Positions 33,776-42,062 are shown, counted from the stretch's first letter. The stretch: DNA of 63,731 bases from Phycisphaerae bacterium (GCA_014859965.1 JACZKQ010000133.1:1-63731); one strand, 5' to 3'. The notes: a model not told the origin generated them from the sequence alone. A program made the numbers and translations.

Positions 33776-36579
33776 AGACGCCAGAGAAGATGAAACCCGA
33801 TGCCAACCTTGTGCTCGATGTTAAGCTGGGCACGGCCGGCAAGCATATCGACGCCCGCTACAGATCGGTCTGCAAGGCCGGAGGGATAGAACTGGACCAC
33901 AACCACCGAAGTGTAGTTCTCGATTACTCTGCCAAGGAAATCCACGATCAAGACGGCGGCATGGACCTGGAGTTGGAAGACGTTGCGCCCGATTCGTTCT
34001 TGCCGGCGGTGATTCCTACGGACCGCGAGGCGCTGACCGAGGCCGAAATAATGGGCCTTCTCTGGTCAGTCGATGCCAATTTCCACAGGGAGCCCGGCGC
34101 AATCCGCGAGAATACCGGGGCTGGCGGAAATCCTCGCCATGGCAATACCGTCACATGGCTCAACAAGACGGAACTGGAGCGAAAACTTGGCCAGATGATG
34201 CGGAAGCTCCGTAGCCATCGTATCACAGATGCTGGCAGGTCTACCTGCATGAACGTGCGAATCATCTTCTCCGCCGTCGGCGGCATGGGATCGGGCACTA
34301 TGTATTGGTTCAGCCGCTATGGCGTTCGCAGGTGCGCCCACCAGGATAAGGTTGATTCCAAGATAGTCCTTTCAGTGTTGCTCAGGGGCAACCTGCCCGT
34401 AACGCATCCTGAGAAGGCCCGCATCAATGAAGCTCTGACGTTGATGTATTTGCGCGCGATCTCGACCCGTATGTACGTCTGCCCGGCTACGGGCACCGTC
34501 GTCAGACCGCCCGACCAGATCTACCTGTCGAGTAGTCTCAATAACCACGGCGGGATCGCCACGCTTGACGAATTACTCCTCCACGAGGCCGAGTGCCAGC
34601 ACCGCTGGTACCACACCCCGGCGGGCGCCCTGTGTCGGGCACGCATGTGCGATATGGCCGCAGGTGAGTTCGATGCTTGGCAGGACCCGCTGGCAGGTTG
34701 CACCACATCAACAACAGACATCTCGCTGGACCGGCGGCGTATCCTCACTTTCTGCACCTATGAGGCCACATCGCTTCTCATAGGACAGATCGTAGCCGAC
34801 GGTGACCCCGAGAACGCACTGAAGGCCTCCACGCGGCTCATCCGTACCGCCGGGCTTGTAGAGAATGAAAACGACAGCACGCTTACCGGCAGAATCCTCC
34901 ACCCAGAGGGGATCGGACACGGGAACATCGAGGTTGCGGCTAAGGCCCGCGTCACCGACCAGACGGAAGGACTTCACAACTGGAGGCTGGCCGAGGCCCT
35001 TCTTGAAGCAGTCGACGGCGTTCGCAGCAACGACATTCTCACTAACGACGAGCCCCTGATGCGGGACGAAGCGAAAAGGCTTTACGCAGGTGCCGAGCGC
35101 GCCTTTGATGATTTCATTGACCACGCACTGAAGGGGCCCGGCAGACTGGATGAGGCCTACCGTACCTGCAGTCAGGTCAAGACGGCTGTGGAAGACAGCC
35201 AGGAAGCCCTTTCGACCAAGATCAACTACTTGCAGGACCTGTCTGTACCCCACGAGCAGACCCTTGGGGAGGCCCAGGAGCAGGTGGAGCAAACCCACGG
35301 TTTCTTCCGGCGGCTGCTCAACCATCCGCTGGCTCGCAGACTGGCCAGTTCTATTGAGGAATCGGGCAAAATCCTGATCAGCTACGACCTGCAGCAGCTG
35401 GCCTGCCGTATCGCCGAACAAGAAGTTCTCACCCCCCTGATAAACCACATTGTCAAACAACAGAACTGGCTTACATCCACATTTCACGAATTGCACGAGG
35501 TAGTAAATACCTGCCAGGGCCTGGCCGAGCAGACTGCCGACCGTGCAATCAGCCGAAGCCTCGGCCTGCCGCTGGTCAATCGATCCTACCTGGAGCAATT
35601 CTGGGCTGACCACATCGACGCGGCTGGCGGCAGGACGAAATTTGCCAGGACGCTTTGCGAGCTGTTCCTGAGGGATCACAAGACCTTTGCCGTTTTGACC
35701 CAGCAATCGGGTCAGGAAGGCAACGACCTGTTGCAGGCCTTCTGTATGGGCCTCTTCAGGCCGAAGGTCGACAAGCTCGAGGTGCTGGCTGAGTTTCTGC
35801 GGCTCTATCCGGGCGAGCAGAATGTGAAACGGGTCCTTCAACAGCTCGTCAATCAGTCTGAGGGCCGTGTCCTCACCGAAGGAGAGGTCGACCGGTCGAT
35901 TGTATGGCTCAAGGCCGCCAATGTGCCCTCTGTCGAATATGTAGCATGGGCCAAGACTATTCTTGAGCAGATCGACCGCAAGGCGGGCAAATGGGAGGTA
36001 GCGGTCAACCCGGACCCCGAACGTTTTACACTTATCCAAATGCGTTCGCAGATCTCCGTCACACCATTGATCAAGCGTCTCGGCTTTCGCGACACCCCGG
36101 CGGATTGGAAGCTGCTTATCGAACACGCCGTCGATCCTTTTAGTGCCATCGGCGTCGGCCCCAGGCCCAACCAGCGCCAAGTAAAACGGGTCTTCGCCAA
36201 GGGCATCGCCGCCGGTCTCATCCGCGAGGAAAACGGCGGCGCCTATCTCACTTTGTCCGGCGGCGAGTCCGCGCTTTTGGGCTCCAAGCCGGATGCGGTC
36301 TTGCAGGCCCTCAGAGCGAACTTTAGATGGCTCGTGTATATCGAGTCCACTTTCGGTCACGAGCTTGTGGTACATGAAGAGAAACTTCTTGCTGCCTTGC
36401 AAGACATGGCCACAACAGTGGCCGCTGAAAACGGCTCTGAGCACTTCTACGCCTTGGTTGACAGCAAAGCCATCGAAGAATGCGTTACACAGTGCGGTCT
36501 GCTCATCCCTCGCAGCCGCAGAATCAAATATGCCTTGGATCATGGAGTCTTCCCTGATGACCTGGAACAGATTGCCTAA
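33772..36579 (+). CDS. Tubulin/FtsZ-superfamily protein (Tubulin_2-like), 935 aa
   Basis: The glycine-rich nucleotide-binding T4 signature reads AVGGMGSGT (G170-G175), close to GGGTGSG of tubulins and FtsZ. It is preceded by a strand MNVRIIFS as expected for the Rossmann-like GTPase fold. The N-terminal lead reads VLDVKLGTAGKHI. After the GTPase part (about residues 1-420) there is a long helical region of about 500 residues. This size and layout fit the large bacterial tubulin-like group, not division FtsZ. Related families are known to occur with vWA proteins in predicted membrane-remodelling systems. The gene is coupled to the mini-gene upstream (ATGA) and overlaps the E1-like gene downstream by 23 nt. 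GTPase or filament activity is inferred. Confidence 0.75.
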   Translation: MKTPEKMKPDANLVLDVKLGTAGKHIDARYRSVCKAGGIELDHNHRSVVLDYSAKEIHDQDGGMDLELEDVAPDSFLPAVIPTDREALTEAEIMGLLWSVDANFHREPGAIRENTGAGGNPRHGNTVTWLNKTELERKLGQMMRKLRSHRITDAGRSTCMNVRIIFSAVGGMGSGTMYWFSRYGVRRCAHQDKVDSKIVLSVLLRGNLPVTHPEKARINEALTLMYLRAISTRMYVCPATGTVVRPPDQIYLSSSLNNHGGIATLDELLLHEAECQHRWYHTPAGALCRARMCDMAAGEFDAWQDPLAGCTTSTTDISLDRRRILTFCTYEATSLLIGQIVADGDPENALKASTRLIRTAGLVENENDSTLTGRILHPEGIGHGNIEVAAKARVTDQTEGLHNWRLAEALLEAVDGVRSNDILTNDEPLMRDEAKRLYAGAERAFDDFIDHALKGPGRLDEAYRTCSQVKTAVEDSQEALSTKINYLQDLSVPHEQTLGEAQEQVEQTHGFFRRLLNHPLARRLASSIEESGKILISYDLQQLACRIAEQEVLTPLINHIVKQQNWLTSTFHELHEVVNTCQGLAEQTADRAISRSLGLPLVNRSYLEQFWADHIDAAGGRTKFARTLCELFLRDHKTFAVLTQQSGQEGNDLLQAFCMGLFRPKVDKLEVLAEFLRLYPGEQNVKRVLQQLVNQSEGRVLTEGEVDRSIVWLKAANVPSVEYVAWAKTILEQIDRKAGKWEVAVNPDPERFTLIQMRSQISVTPLIKRLGFRDTPADWKLLIEHAVDPFSAIGVGPRPNQRQVKRVFAKGIAAGLIREENGGAYLTLSGGESALLGSKPDAVLQALRANFRWLVYIESTFGHELVVHEEKLLAALQDMATTVAAENGSEHFYALVDSKAIEECVTQCGLLIPRSRRIKYALDHGVFPDDLEQIA

Positions 36580-37459
36580 TGGCAGGATTATCCGCCAACG
36601 TCCGGACCGTCTGAAACTGCGGTTGCAGGACGTCCCGATTATTCCACTGGAGCATGCGCCGGTTAGTAATAGCCGAAAGCCGCAAGGCGCTTCGCCCGAG
36701 GTCGATTACAGCACCCCGGATTCCGATCCCCGTCGCTTGTATGGCCGCACCGTAACCCTGTTTGGCGCCGGCTCGGTCGGCGGTGGCCTGCTGGAACGGC
36801 TGGCCTCGGCCCCGCTGCGGATTAACCTGATCGACGACAAGAAAGTCGAAAAGAAGCACCTCCAAGGCGCCCGTACCATCTATGAACCAGGCCATGTTGG
36901 CATGTACAAGGTTCATGCGGCTAAGTTGAGGATGCAGCGGGATCACCCTGCCGCCACTGTGATCCCCATGGTCTACAATGTCCGCGAGATACTCACATCC
37001 AAACTCCAGGCTCTCATTGACGAATCGGTCATGGTGGCCATCGCCATCGATGACCCCGAGCAGATCCTGCGGATCAGCGACTTGGCCTACGAACAGGTGG
37101 AACTCATCCAGCCTGGCGTGCATCGCCAAGCCCGCAGCGGTCACGTTGCCATTTCCATGCCCCGTGTGACTGCCTGCCTGCGTTGTACGCTGGGCGTTAC
37201 CGATTCCGAGCCGATAAGGCGGCTGGACAGCGAAGCCGGCAACAGTGTCGACATCGGCACGGTGACCCAGCATGCTAGCGGTATCGCCATGGAGATCATC
37301 TACAGCAAGGTCATGGGGCGCAGGATCACCCGTTGGGACACATCCAAGAACCTGCTGTTTATCACCAACCAACGGGACGACGCATACAGCCCGGATGGTC
37401 CGGGACTGAGTTGGGACAGCGGCCGGAAACGGTCCGGCTGCACTATCTGCAACCCCTGA
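36557..37459 (+). CDS. ThiF/MoeB/E1-like adenylyltransferase, 300 aa
   Basis: The core has a nucleotide-binding VTLFGAGSVGGGLLERLA (about residues 66-83), a following INLIDDKKVEKKHLQGA strand and a GMYKVHAAKLRM helix, as in ThiF-fold enzymes that adenylate ubiquitin-like or sulphur-carrier proteins. CLRC (207-210) and CTIC (295-298) provide the four zinc ligands of the family. The start at ATG 36557 has GGAG 9 nt upstream, giving a 23-nt overlap with the tubulin-like gene. The longer open frame upstream is a shadow of that gene. No ubiquitin-like gene is visible nearby, so the acceptor is unknown. Whether the catalytic Cys is present cannot be settled by eye. Confidence 0.8.
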   Translation: MTWNRLPNGRIIRQRPDRLKLRLQDVPIIPLEHAPVSNSRKPQGASPEVDYSTPDSDPRRLYGRTVTLFGAGSVGGGLLERLASAPLRINLIDDKKVEKKHLQGARTIYEPGHVGMYKVHAAKLRMQRDHPAATVIPMVYNVREILTSKLQALIDESVMVAIAIDDPEQILRISDLAYEQVELIQPGVHRQARSGHVAISMPRVTACLRCTLGVTDSEPIRRLDSEAGNSVDIGTVTQHASGIAMEIIYSKVMGRRITRWDTSKNLLFITNQRDDAYSPDGPGLSWDSGRKRSGCTICNP

Positions 37460-37482
37460 TAGCTCACGAAAGGAGGTGAATC

Positions 37483-37803
37483 ATGTCTACAGCAAGTATC
37501 GTTACCGTCCGAAGGAGGGATCGCTTTCAAAGCACTGGACTGATGCAACGAAACGCCCCGGCATCCGGACTGGCGCTCCAGGCGCTCGTGCAGGCCATCG
37601 TCCAGCTGAACCAGAAAGTCGATTCCCTGGCTCAGACTCATTCCTTGCCGACGCTGTTTCAACAGCCACAAGAGTTCGCACCGACGAGTCTGAGTCAACT
37701 GTCAGCAGCTGTACATCCTCAGGAGCAAATCACGCCGCCGGCTAACCCGCCGCAACGGCAGGCTCGCGTCAATCGCAGTAAGCTGCTGGACTTCTTTGAC
37801 TGA
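37483..37803 (+). CDS. Hypothetical protein, 106 aa, last gene of the E1 operon
   Basis: A strong AAAGGAGGTGAATC precedes ATG 37483. The product is a Gln-rich helix (LALQALVQAIVQLNQKVDSL) that could be a coiled coil, flanked by a basic start and a Pro/Gln-rich tail ending KLLDFFD. It follows the E1-like gene by 23 nt and is followed by a terminator, so it closes the operon. It does not look like a ubiquitin-like protein and has no C-terminal Gly-Gly. Function is unknown. Confidence 0.65.
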   Translation: MSTASIVTVRRRDRFQSTGLMQRNAPASGLALQALVQAIVQLNQKVDSLAQTHSLPTLFQQPQEFAPTSLSQLSAAVHPQEQITPPANPPQRQARVNRSKLLDFFD

Positions 37804-37814
37804 GGACCAATTCT

Positions 37815-37844
37815 GGGAGGAGCCATCTGGCTCCTCCCTCTTTT
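37815..37844 (+). terminator. Rho-independent terminator after the element operon
   Basis: GGGAGGAGCC, loop ATCT, GGCTCCTCCC (37815-37838) then TCTTTT. A perfect 10-bp stem 12 nt after the stop at 37803. Confidence 0.85.
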
Positions 37845-37866
37845 ACCTTAAACAGGAGAGTCAACA

Positions 37867-38289
37867 ATGCACAGAAACACATTAAGCCCATTCTTCATGC
37901 GCAATCTGTTTGTAGCGACTGCATGCATTTTCTTGCTGACAGGTGCAGTTTTGAAGCCGCAGGTCTTCTTGTTCTTCCTGTCGCGAGCCGACTCGATCCG
38001 TATGGGGATCATGGTGATCTTGGCATTCTTCTCAGCCATTCAACTCAATATAGCTTTTGGGCACTTGAGTGACGGCCCGGGCAGACCGTGGTACATTTCG
38101 TTGAACGGTATAACAGCCGCTGCGCTTGGGGCCTGGGTCTTCATATCGATGTTCTATTTCATCGATTGTGCCACGCATTACATCCTGGATGTTCCGGAAC
38201 TTTTCACGCATAAGGCAGATCTCCTCCTGCTTCTCGGCGCCACACTCTTGTTCACGTTCCGTCTCAATTGGCTTTCCAAACGACCTTGA
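37867..38289 (+). CDS. Four-pass membrane protein, 140 aa
   Basis: Four hydrophobic segments are visible: LFVATACIFLLTGAVL, MGIMVILAFFSAIQLNIAF, ITAAALGAWVFISMFYFI and LLLLLGATLLFTF. No family is recognised. It starts 23 nt after the operon terminator with AAACAGGAGAG in front, so it may depend on read-through or its own promoter. Its position between the E1 operon and the small element gene suggests an element function, but this is unproven. Confidence 0.65.
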   Translation: MHRNTLSPFFMRNLFVATACIFLLTGAVLKPQVFLFFLSRADSIRMGIMVILAFFSAIQLNIAFGHLSDGPGRPWYISLNGITAAALGAWVFISMFYFIDCATHYILDVPELFTHKADLLLLLGATLLFTFRLNWLSKRP

Positions 38290-38318
38290 ATTCAATTACC
38301 CAAATAGGAGATTTTCTC

Positions 38319-38585
38319 ATGGCAACCAACACCAAACCCATCAAATCGTTCCGCAGCGGCAACATCGAAGCGAGCATCTGGAAGGATGAGCAGCGCCAGC
38401 AAGGCGGCAATTCCCGCACCAGATACTCGGTACGAATCCACAAGCAGTTCAAAAACAAGCGGGACCAGTACGAGACCACGGATTACTTCTGGCCGGACGA
38501 ACTGCCGAGGCTTTGCCTCGTTGCCAAGAAGGCCTACGAGTTCATCGCGCTGAAGGAGAGCAGGGAAGAGGCCGTTCCTGTCTGA
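38319..38585 (+). CDS. Small mobile-element family protein, 88 aa (paralogue of 22253-22537)
   Basis: SFRSGNIEASIWKDE, then RIHKQFKNKRDQYETTDYF, then a helix LCLVAKKAYEFIALKE, shows the same layout as the protein at 22253-22537. The family is widespread in plasmids, phages and integrative elements, from memory, often near ArdC-like genes, as here. TAGGAG lies 10 nt before the ATG. A bidirectional terminator separates it from the convergent ardC-like gene. Confidence 0.65.
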   Translation: MATNTKPIKSFRSGNIEASIWKDEQRQQGGNSRTRYSVRIHKQFKNKRDQYETTDYFWPDELPRLCLVAKKAYEFIALKESREEAVPV

Positions 38586-38608
38586 CGGCCACATCCGACC
38601 TTGATGGC

Positions 38609-38637
38609 AAAAGCCCGCCCCACCGGCGGGCTTTTTT
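38609..38637. terminator. Bidirectional terminator between convergent genes
   Basis: AAAAGCCCGCC, loop CCACC, GGCGGGCTTTTTT (38609-38637). The T-run serves the plus strand (gene ending 38585) and the A-run the minus strand (gene ending 38636). Confidence 0.85.
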
Positions 38638-39475
38638 ATGCCGCTGTCGCGACAAGCGGCTGCTCTTCCTTCCGCTCGGCGGTGATGGCATCCAGTATCT
38701 CCGCCGCCGTACCTTGTATCCTGCCCAGCGACTTCATAAGATGCTCCTTTTCGCCATCATACAACTGGATGTAGTCGCTGCTGGCGGTGTTCATCTCCAG
38801 CCCAATGCCGGCACAGACAACGAACGCGACGGCCTCAGCCTCAATCTCGCGGATCGTTCTATTTGCTGCTGCCGAGTCGTCTCTGTGCAACAATTCGTGG
38901 GCCATTTCATGGACTAAAGTCGAGAACGCCTCCGCACCCTGAAGCTGAGAGTTCAGGACAATCCGCCCGCCAGCCGAATACCCGTGGCAAGTCCTAAGCT
39001 TTTCGCTGTACGACAATTCGATACCCTTTTGCGCAACCAGCTGCTTCAATCGATCCATATACAGACCCGGATCGCCCGCTGCTTGTGCGCACTCGGCCAG
39101 CGGGCGTCCACTGGTTTGGCTGACGTCGAACACATATACCGTCCTGTAGCCGAAAACCTCTTCATCCTCGTTCTCATCCGGCCCCTCTTCCTGGTGTTTT
39201 TTGGATCGTCGATAGAGAACGGGTGCCATTATGGCAATTCCCTTCATTCCCTTTTTCACATGTCGGCCCAGCTTCCGCCAAGTCCCAAATCCTGCCACAT
39301 GCGTCGCCTCCGGCTTCTGCCAGAATATCAACATGCTGTTGGCCAGGCTGTAACGGTGGAACATCCCCATGGCTCTGAGATACCGCAGAAGCTGCGGGCT
39401 TCTGCCTTGCTCCAAAGCCTCGGCAAGCTGATCAAAGGCCTGCCCACAGATTCTCTTGACCTCGGCTGATTTCAC
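38636..39475 (-). CDS. ArdC-like antirestriction protein (ssDNA-binding plus zinc peptidase)
   Basis: The 279-aa protein has the ArdC N-terminal domain (ICGQAFDQLAEALEQG, then FHRYSLANSMLIFWQKPEATHVAGF and TWRKLGRHVKKGMKG), known to bind single-stranded DNA, given here in shorter pieces. An ImmA/IrrE-type zinc-peptidase part follows with HEMAHELLH. ArdC proteins protect incoming plasmid DNA during conjugation. Translation starts with GTG at 39475, overlapping the stop of the 37-aa zinc-ribbon gene as GTGA, so it is coupled. The convergent neighbour is the small family gene at 38319. Confidence 0.85.
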   Translation of the reverse strand: MKSAEVKRICGQAFDQLAEALEQGRSPQLLRYLRAMGMFHRYSLANSMLIFWQKPEATHVAGFGTWRKLGRHVKKGMKGIAIMAPVLYRRSKKHQEEGPDENEDEEVFGYRTVYVFDVSQTSGRPLAECAQAAGDPGLYMDRLKQLVAQKGIELSYSEKLRTCHGYSAGGRIVLNSQLQGAEAFSTLVHEMAHELLHRDDSAAANRTIREIEAEAVAFVVCAGIGLEMNTASSDYIQLYDGEKEHLMKSLGRIQGTAAEILDAITAERKEEQPLVATAA

Positions 39476-39585
39476 TGGACCTCACCCTGGAGATCCATGA
39501 GCGCATTGCCAATGAGCTTATCGCAACGACCGCAGTAGATATCCACTGCCGTTTCGAGCCTTGTCCCGCAGTGTTTGCAATTCAT
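39472..39585 (-). CDS. 37-aa zinc-ribbon protein coupled to ardC-like gene
   Basis: MNCKHCGTRLETAVDIYCGRC begins a tiny protein with two CxxC pairs (CKHC and CGRC), a complete four-cysteine zinc ribbon, ending DLQGEVQ. GGAGGTGTAAAA precedes the ATG, and its stop overlaps the GTG of the ardC-like gene by 4 bp. A 12-bp hairpin (39609-39642) lies 11 nt upstream of the Shine-Dalgarno. Function is unknown; it may serve as the leader gene through which translation of ardC is controlled. Confidence 0.65.
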   Translation of the reverse strand: MNCKHCGTRLETAVDIYCGRCDKLIGNALMDLQGEVQ

Positions 39586-39608
39586 TTTTACACCTCCGAC
39601 TGGCTTTT

Positions 39609-39642
39609 GGCCAGCTCACGCCAATCCCTGCGTGAGCTGGCC
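39609..39642 (-). promoter_or_regulatory. 12-bp hairpin upstream of the zinc-ribbon/ardC pair
   Basis: GGCCAGCTCACG (39609-39620) and CGTGAGCTGGCC (39631-39642) pair perfectly around a 10-nt loop. GGAGGTG follows 11 nt later in the minus-strand transcript. Confidence 0.6.
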
Positions 39643-39782
39643 CACTCCGCTGATAACCGTCGCATCATTCAAAACCCACACAGTTATGCATGGATCTGTC
39701 ATTACCAAAGAAGCCTGTTCCGAGAAAGAGCTCTTATACTGTATGTAGAGCGACATACGAAATGCTCGCAGGAGCAGACGAA

Positions 39783-42062
39783 ATGAACGATTCGAATAGA
39801 ATGAAAACAGATCGGCCGGCGATGAGCCTGGCCCAGCGGATACTCGAAGCACGGTACCTGCTAAAAGACGGCAACGGCCGTGTTATCGAAACACCTGAGC
39901 AGCTCTACCGCCGCGTAGCCTATGCAGTCGCCTCCGCAGAATACAATTACGATTGGGATCAGACCTGCGTAGAGGCGCTTTCCAGGAAGTTTGAAGAGAT
40001 GATGAGCACAGGTGTTTTCCTGCCCAACAGTCCAACGCTGATGAACGCCGGCCGTGAACAGGGAGTGTTGAATGGCTGCTTTGTCCTTCCCATCGAGGAC
40101 AGCATTGATGCGATCTTCGATACGGTCAAGAACACCGCCTTAATCCAGAAGGCAGGCGGCGGCACAGGCTTCTGCTTCGACAAGCTCCGCCCCACCGGTG
40201 ACATTGTCAGCAGCAGCGGCGGCAGGACATCAGGCCCGATCAGCTTCTGGCGCGTCATCGCCGAGACCACGAATGCCATCCAGCAGGGCGCCTTTCGCAG
40301 GGGCGCCAACATGGGCATGATGAGCCTCGATCATCCTGATATCCTGAAGTTCATCCATGCCAAGCAAGATCCGGCGGCCTTCACTAACTTCAACATCTCC
40401 GTCAAGGTCACCGATGCATTCATGAAGCGGCTGCAGGAGAAGCCGACTGCTCCACATGTTGTCGTCAACCCCCGTACCAAGATAAAGTATTGGCTGCCCC
40501 GAACTATGGATGTGAGTAGCTATACCATAGGCGACCTTGTGCCGGTCGAACAGCCGAGCGCAGGATGTTACACCATCGCCGACATGTGGGACACGATCGT
40601 CAGAAACGCTCACGCCACAGGTGAGCCCGGCGTCTGCTTTATCGACCGCGTAAACAAAACCAATCCCACGCCGCACTTGAGCCCTATCGAGGCCACCAAT
40701 CCGTGCGGCGAACAACCGTTACTGCCCTACGAATGCTGTAATCTCGGCTCGCTGGATATCTCCAAGTTCGTCAACGAAGACCGAATGGATGTCAATTGGG
40801 GTAGACTCGCGAAAGTGATCCCGTTTTCCGTTCGGTTCCTGGACAATGTCATTGACGTGAACTACTATCCGGTGCCCCAGATCAAAGGGATCACCCTGGC
40901 AAATCGGAAGATCGGCCTTGGCATCATGGGCTTTGCCGACACTTTGCTCTTGCTCGGCATCGGATACGACAGCGAAGAGGCTGTCGAATTTGCTAAGAAG
41001 CTCAGCCGTTTCATTCGCGAGCATGCCCACCGAGCCAGCGAGAAACTGGCTGGAATCCGGGGCGTCTTTATCAACTGGGAGCAGAGCACATGGAAAGACC
41101 GCAGGCCCATGCGAAACGCTGCTGTAACCACCATCGCCCCCACGGGTACAATCAGCCTGATTGCCGGTTGCAGCAGCGGTATAGAGCCGATCTTCAGCAT
41201 CGCCGGCAAACGCAGGGCTCTCGATGGTCAGGAATTCGTGCAGGTACACGGGCTCCTTGAGAGGCTCGGCAACGAAGAAGGTTGGCTGACCGACAAGGTT
41301 CGTGACCTGCTTGTCCAGGGCACTTCGCCGCGGGACATTCCTGAGATCCCCCGTAGGCTGGCCAACGCCGTGGCGACTGCACATGAGATCGCACCGGAAT
41401 GGCATGTCCGCGTCCAGGCGGCCTTCCAGGAGAATACGGACAATGCCGTCAGCAAGACCGTGAACTTGCCGTCCAACGCCACGCCAGCGGACGTCGATAA
41501 GACATTCCGCCTGGCTTACGAGATGGGCTGCAAAGGCATCACCGTGTACCGGGATGGGTGCCGGCAAGACCAGGTGCTCAGTTCGGCCGCACAGTCGAGT
41601 ATATTTCTATTTTCTCCGCGGCCCCGGCCCCGCAAGACCGAAGGCCAAACGTTCAAGTACCGCATGGGCTGCGGCACTCTATTCGTCACCGTAAACAGAG
41701 ACGGCTCCGGCCTCGCCGAGGTGTTCGGGAATCTGGGACGCGCAGGCGGCTGCCCTGCTCAGTCCGAAGCCACGTGCCGGGCTGTCTCTGTTGCCCTGCG
41801 TTCCGGCGTTGATCCGCACGTCCTAGTGGAGCAGCTCAAAGGAATCCGGTGTCTGTCCACTATCGCCGCCCGCAAGATAAATGGAGATGTAGATGTGCTG
41901 TCCTGCCCGGATGCGATTGCCAGGGCCATCGAGGAAAGCCTGGGACAGAATTCAACGCCGCCCGAGCGATCGAAGCACGAATGTTGCGAATGCGGACATC
42001 CTCTCCGCAGAGAGGCGGGCTGCAACGTGTGTGATCAATGCGGATTCAGCAAATGCGGATAG
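39783..42062 (+). CDS. nrdJ: Adenosylcobalamin-dependent (class II) ribonucleotide reductase
   Basis: The 759-aa protein has the reductase core: VLNGCFVLPIEDSID with the first active-site Cys, GGGTGFCFDKLRP, and the catalytic loop NPCGEQPLLPYE (N306, C308, E310). A TSCPD domain follows (SEATCRAVSVALRSG), and the Cys-rich tail (CCECGHPLRR, CNVCDQCGFSKCG) can re-reduce the active site. No small-subunit gene is present, as expected for the B12-dependent class, which works with or without oxygen. ATG 39783 has CAGGAG upstream; an earlier in-frame start overlaps the upstream region without a ribosome binding site. Its place beside xis and int marks it as element cargo, possibly supplying dNTPs for element replication. 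No cobalamin riboswitch is apparent upstream. Confidence 0.9.
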   Translation: MNDSNRMKTDRPAMSLAQRILEARYLLKDGNGRVIETPEQLYRRVAYAVASAEYNYDWDQTCVEALSRKFEEMMSTGVFLPNSPTLMNAGREQGVLNGCFVLPIEDSIDAIFDTVKNTALIQKAGGGTGFCFDKLRPTGDIVSSSGGRTSGPISFWRVIAETTNAIQQGAFRRGANMGMMSLDHPDILKFIHAKQDPAAFTNFNISVKVTDAFMKRLQEKPTAPHVVVNPRTKIKYWLPRTMDVSSYTIGDLVPVEQPSAGCYTIADMWDTIVRNAHATGEPGVCFIDRVNKTNPTPHLSPIEATNPCGEQPLLPYECCNLGSLDISKFVNEDRMDVNWGRLAKVIPFSVRFLDNVIDVNYYPVPQIKGITLANRKIGLGIMGFADTLLLLGIGYDSEEAVEFAKKLSRFIREHAHRASEKLAGIRGVFINWEQSTWKDRRPMRNAAVTTIAPTGTISLIAGCSSGIEPIFSIAGKRRALDGQEFVQVHGLLERLGNEEGWLTDKVRDLLVQGTSPRDIPEIPRRLANAVATAHEIAPEWHVRVQAAFQENTDNAVSKTVNLPSNATPADVDKTFRLAYEMGCKGITVYRDGCRQDQVLSSAAQSSIFLFSPRPRPRKTEGQTFKYRMGCGTLFVTVNRDGSGLAEVFGNLGRAGGCPAQSEATCRAVSVALRSGVDPHVLVEQLKGIRCLSTIAARKINGDVDVLSCPDAIARAIEESLGQNSTPPERSKHECCECGHPLRREAGCNVCDQCGFSKCG

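Noticed and set aside
34708-36543. 611-aa open frame antisense to the tubulin-like gene
   Set aside because: GC-rich shadow frame; no recognisable domain, no RBS, and it lies fully inside a supported gene on the other strand.
39643-39782. Cobalamin riboswitch upstream of the class II reductase
   Set aside because: The region is only 140 bp and shows no B12-box-like element.
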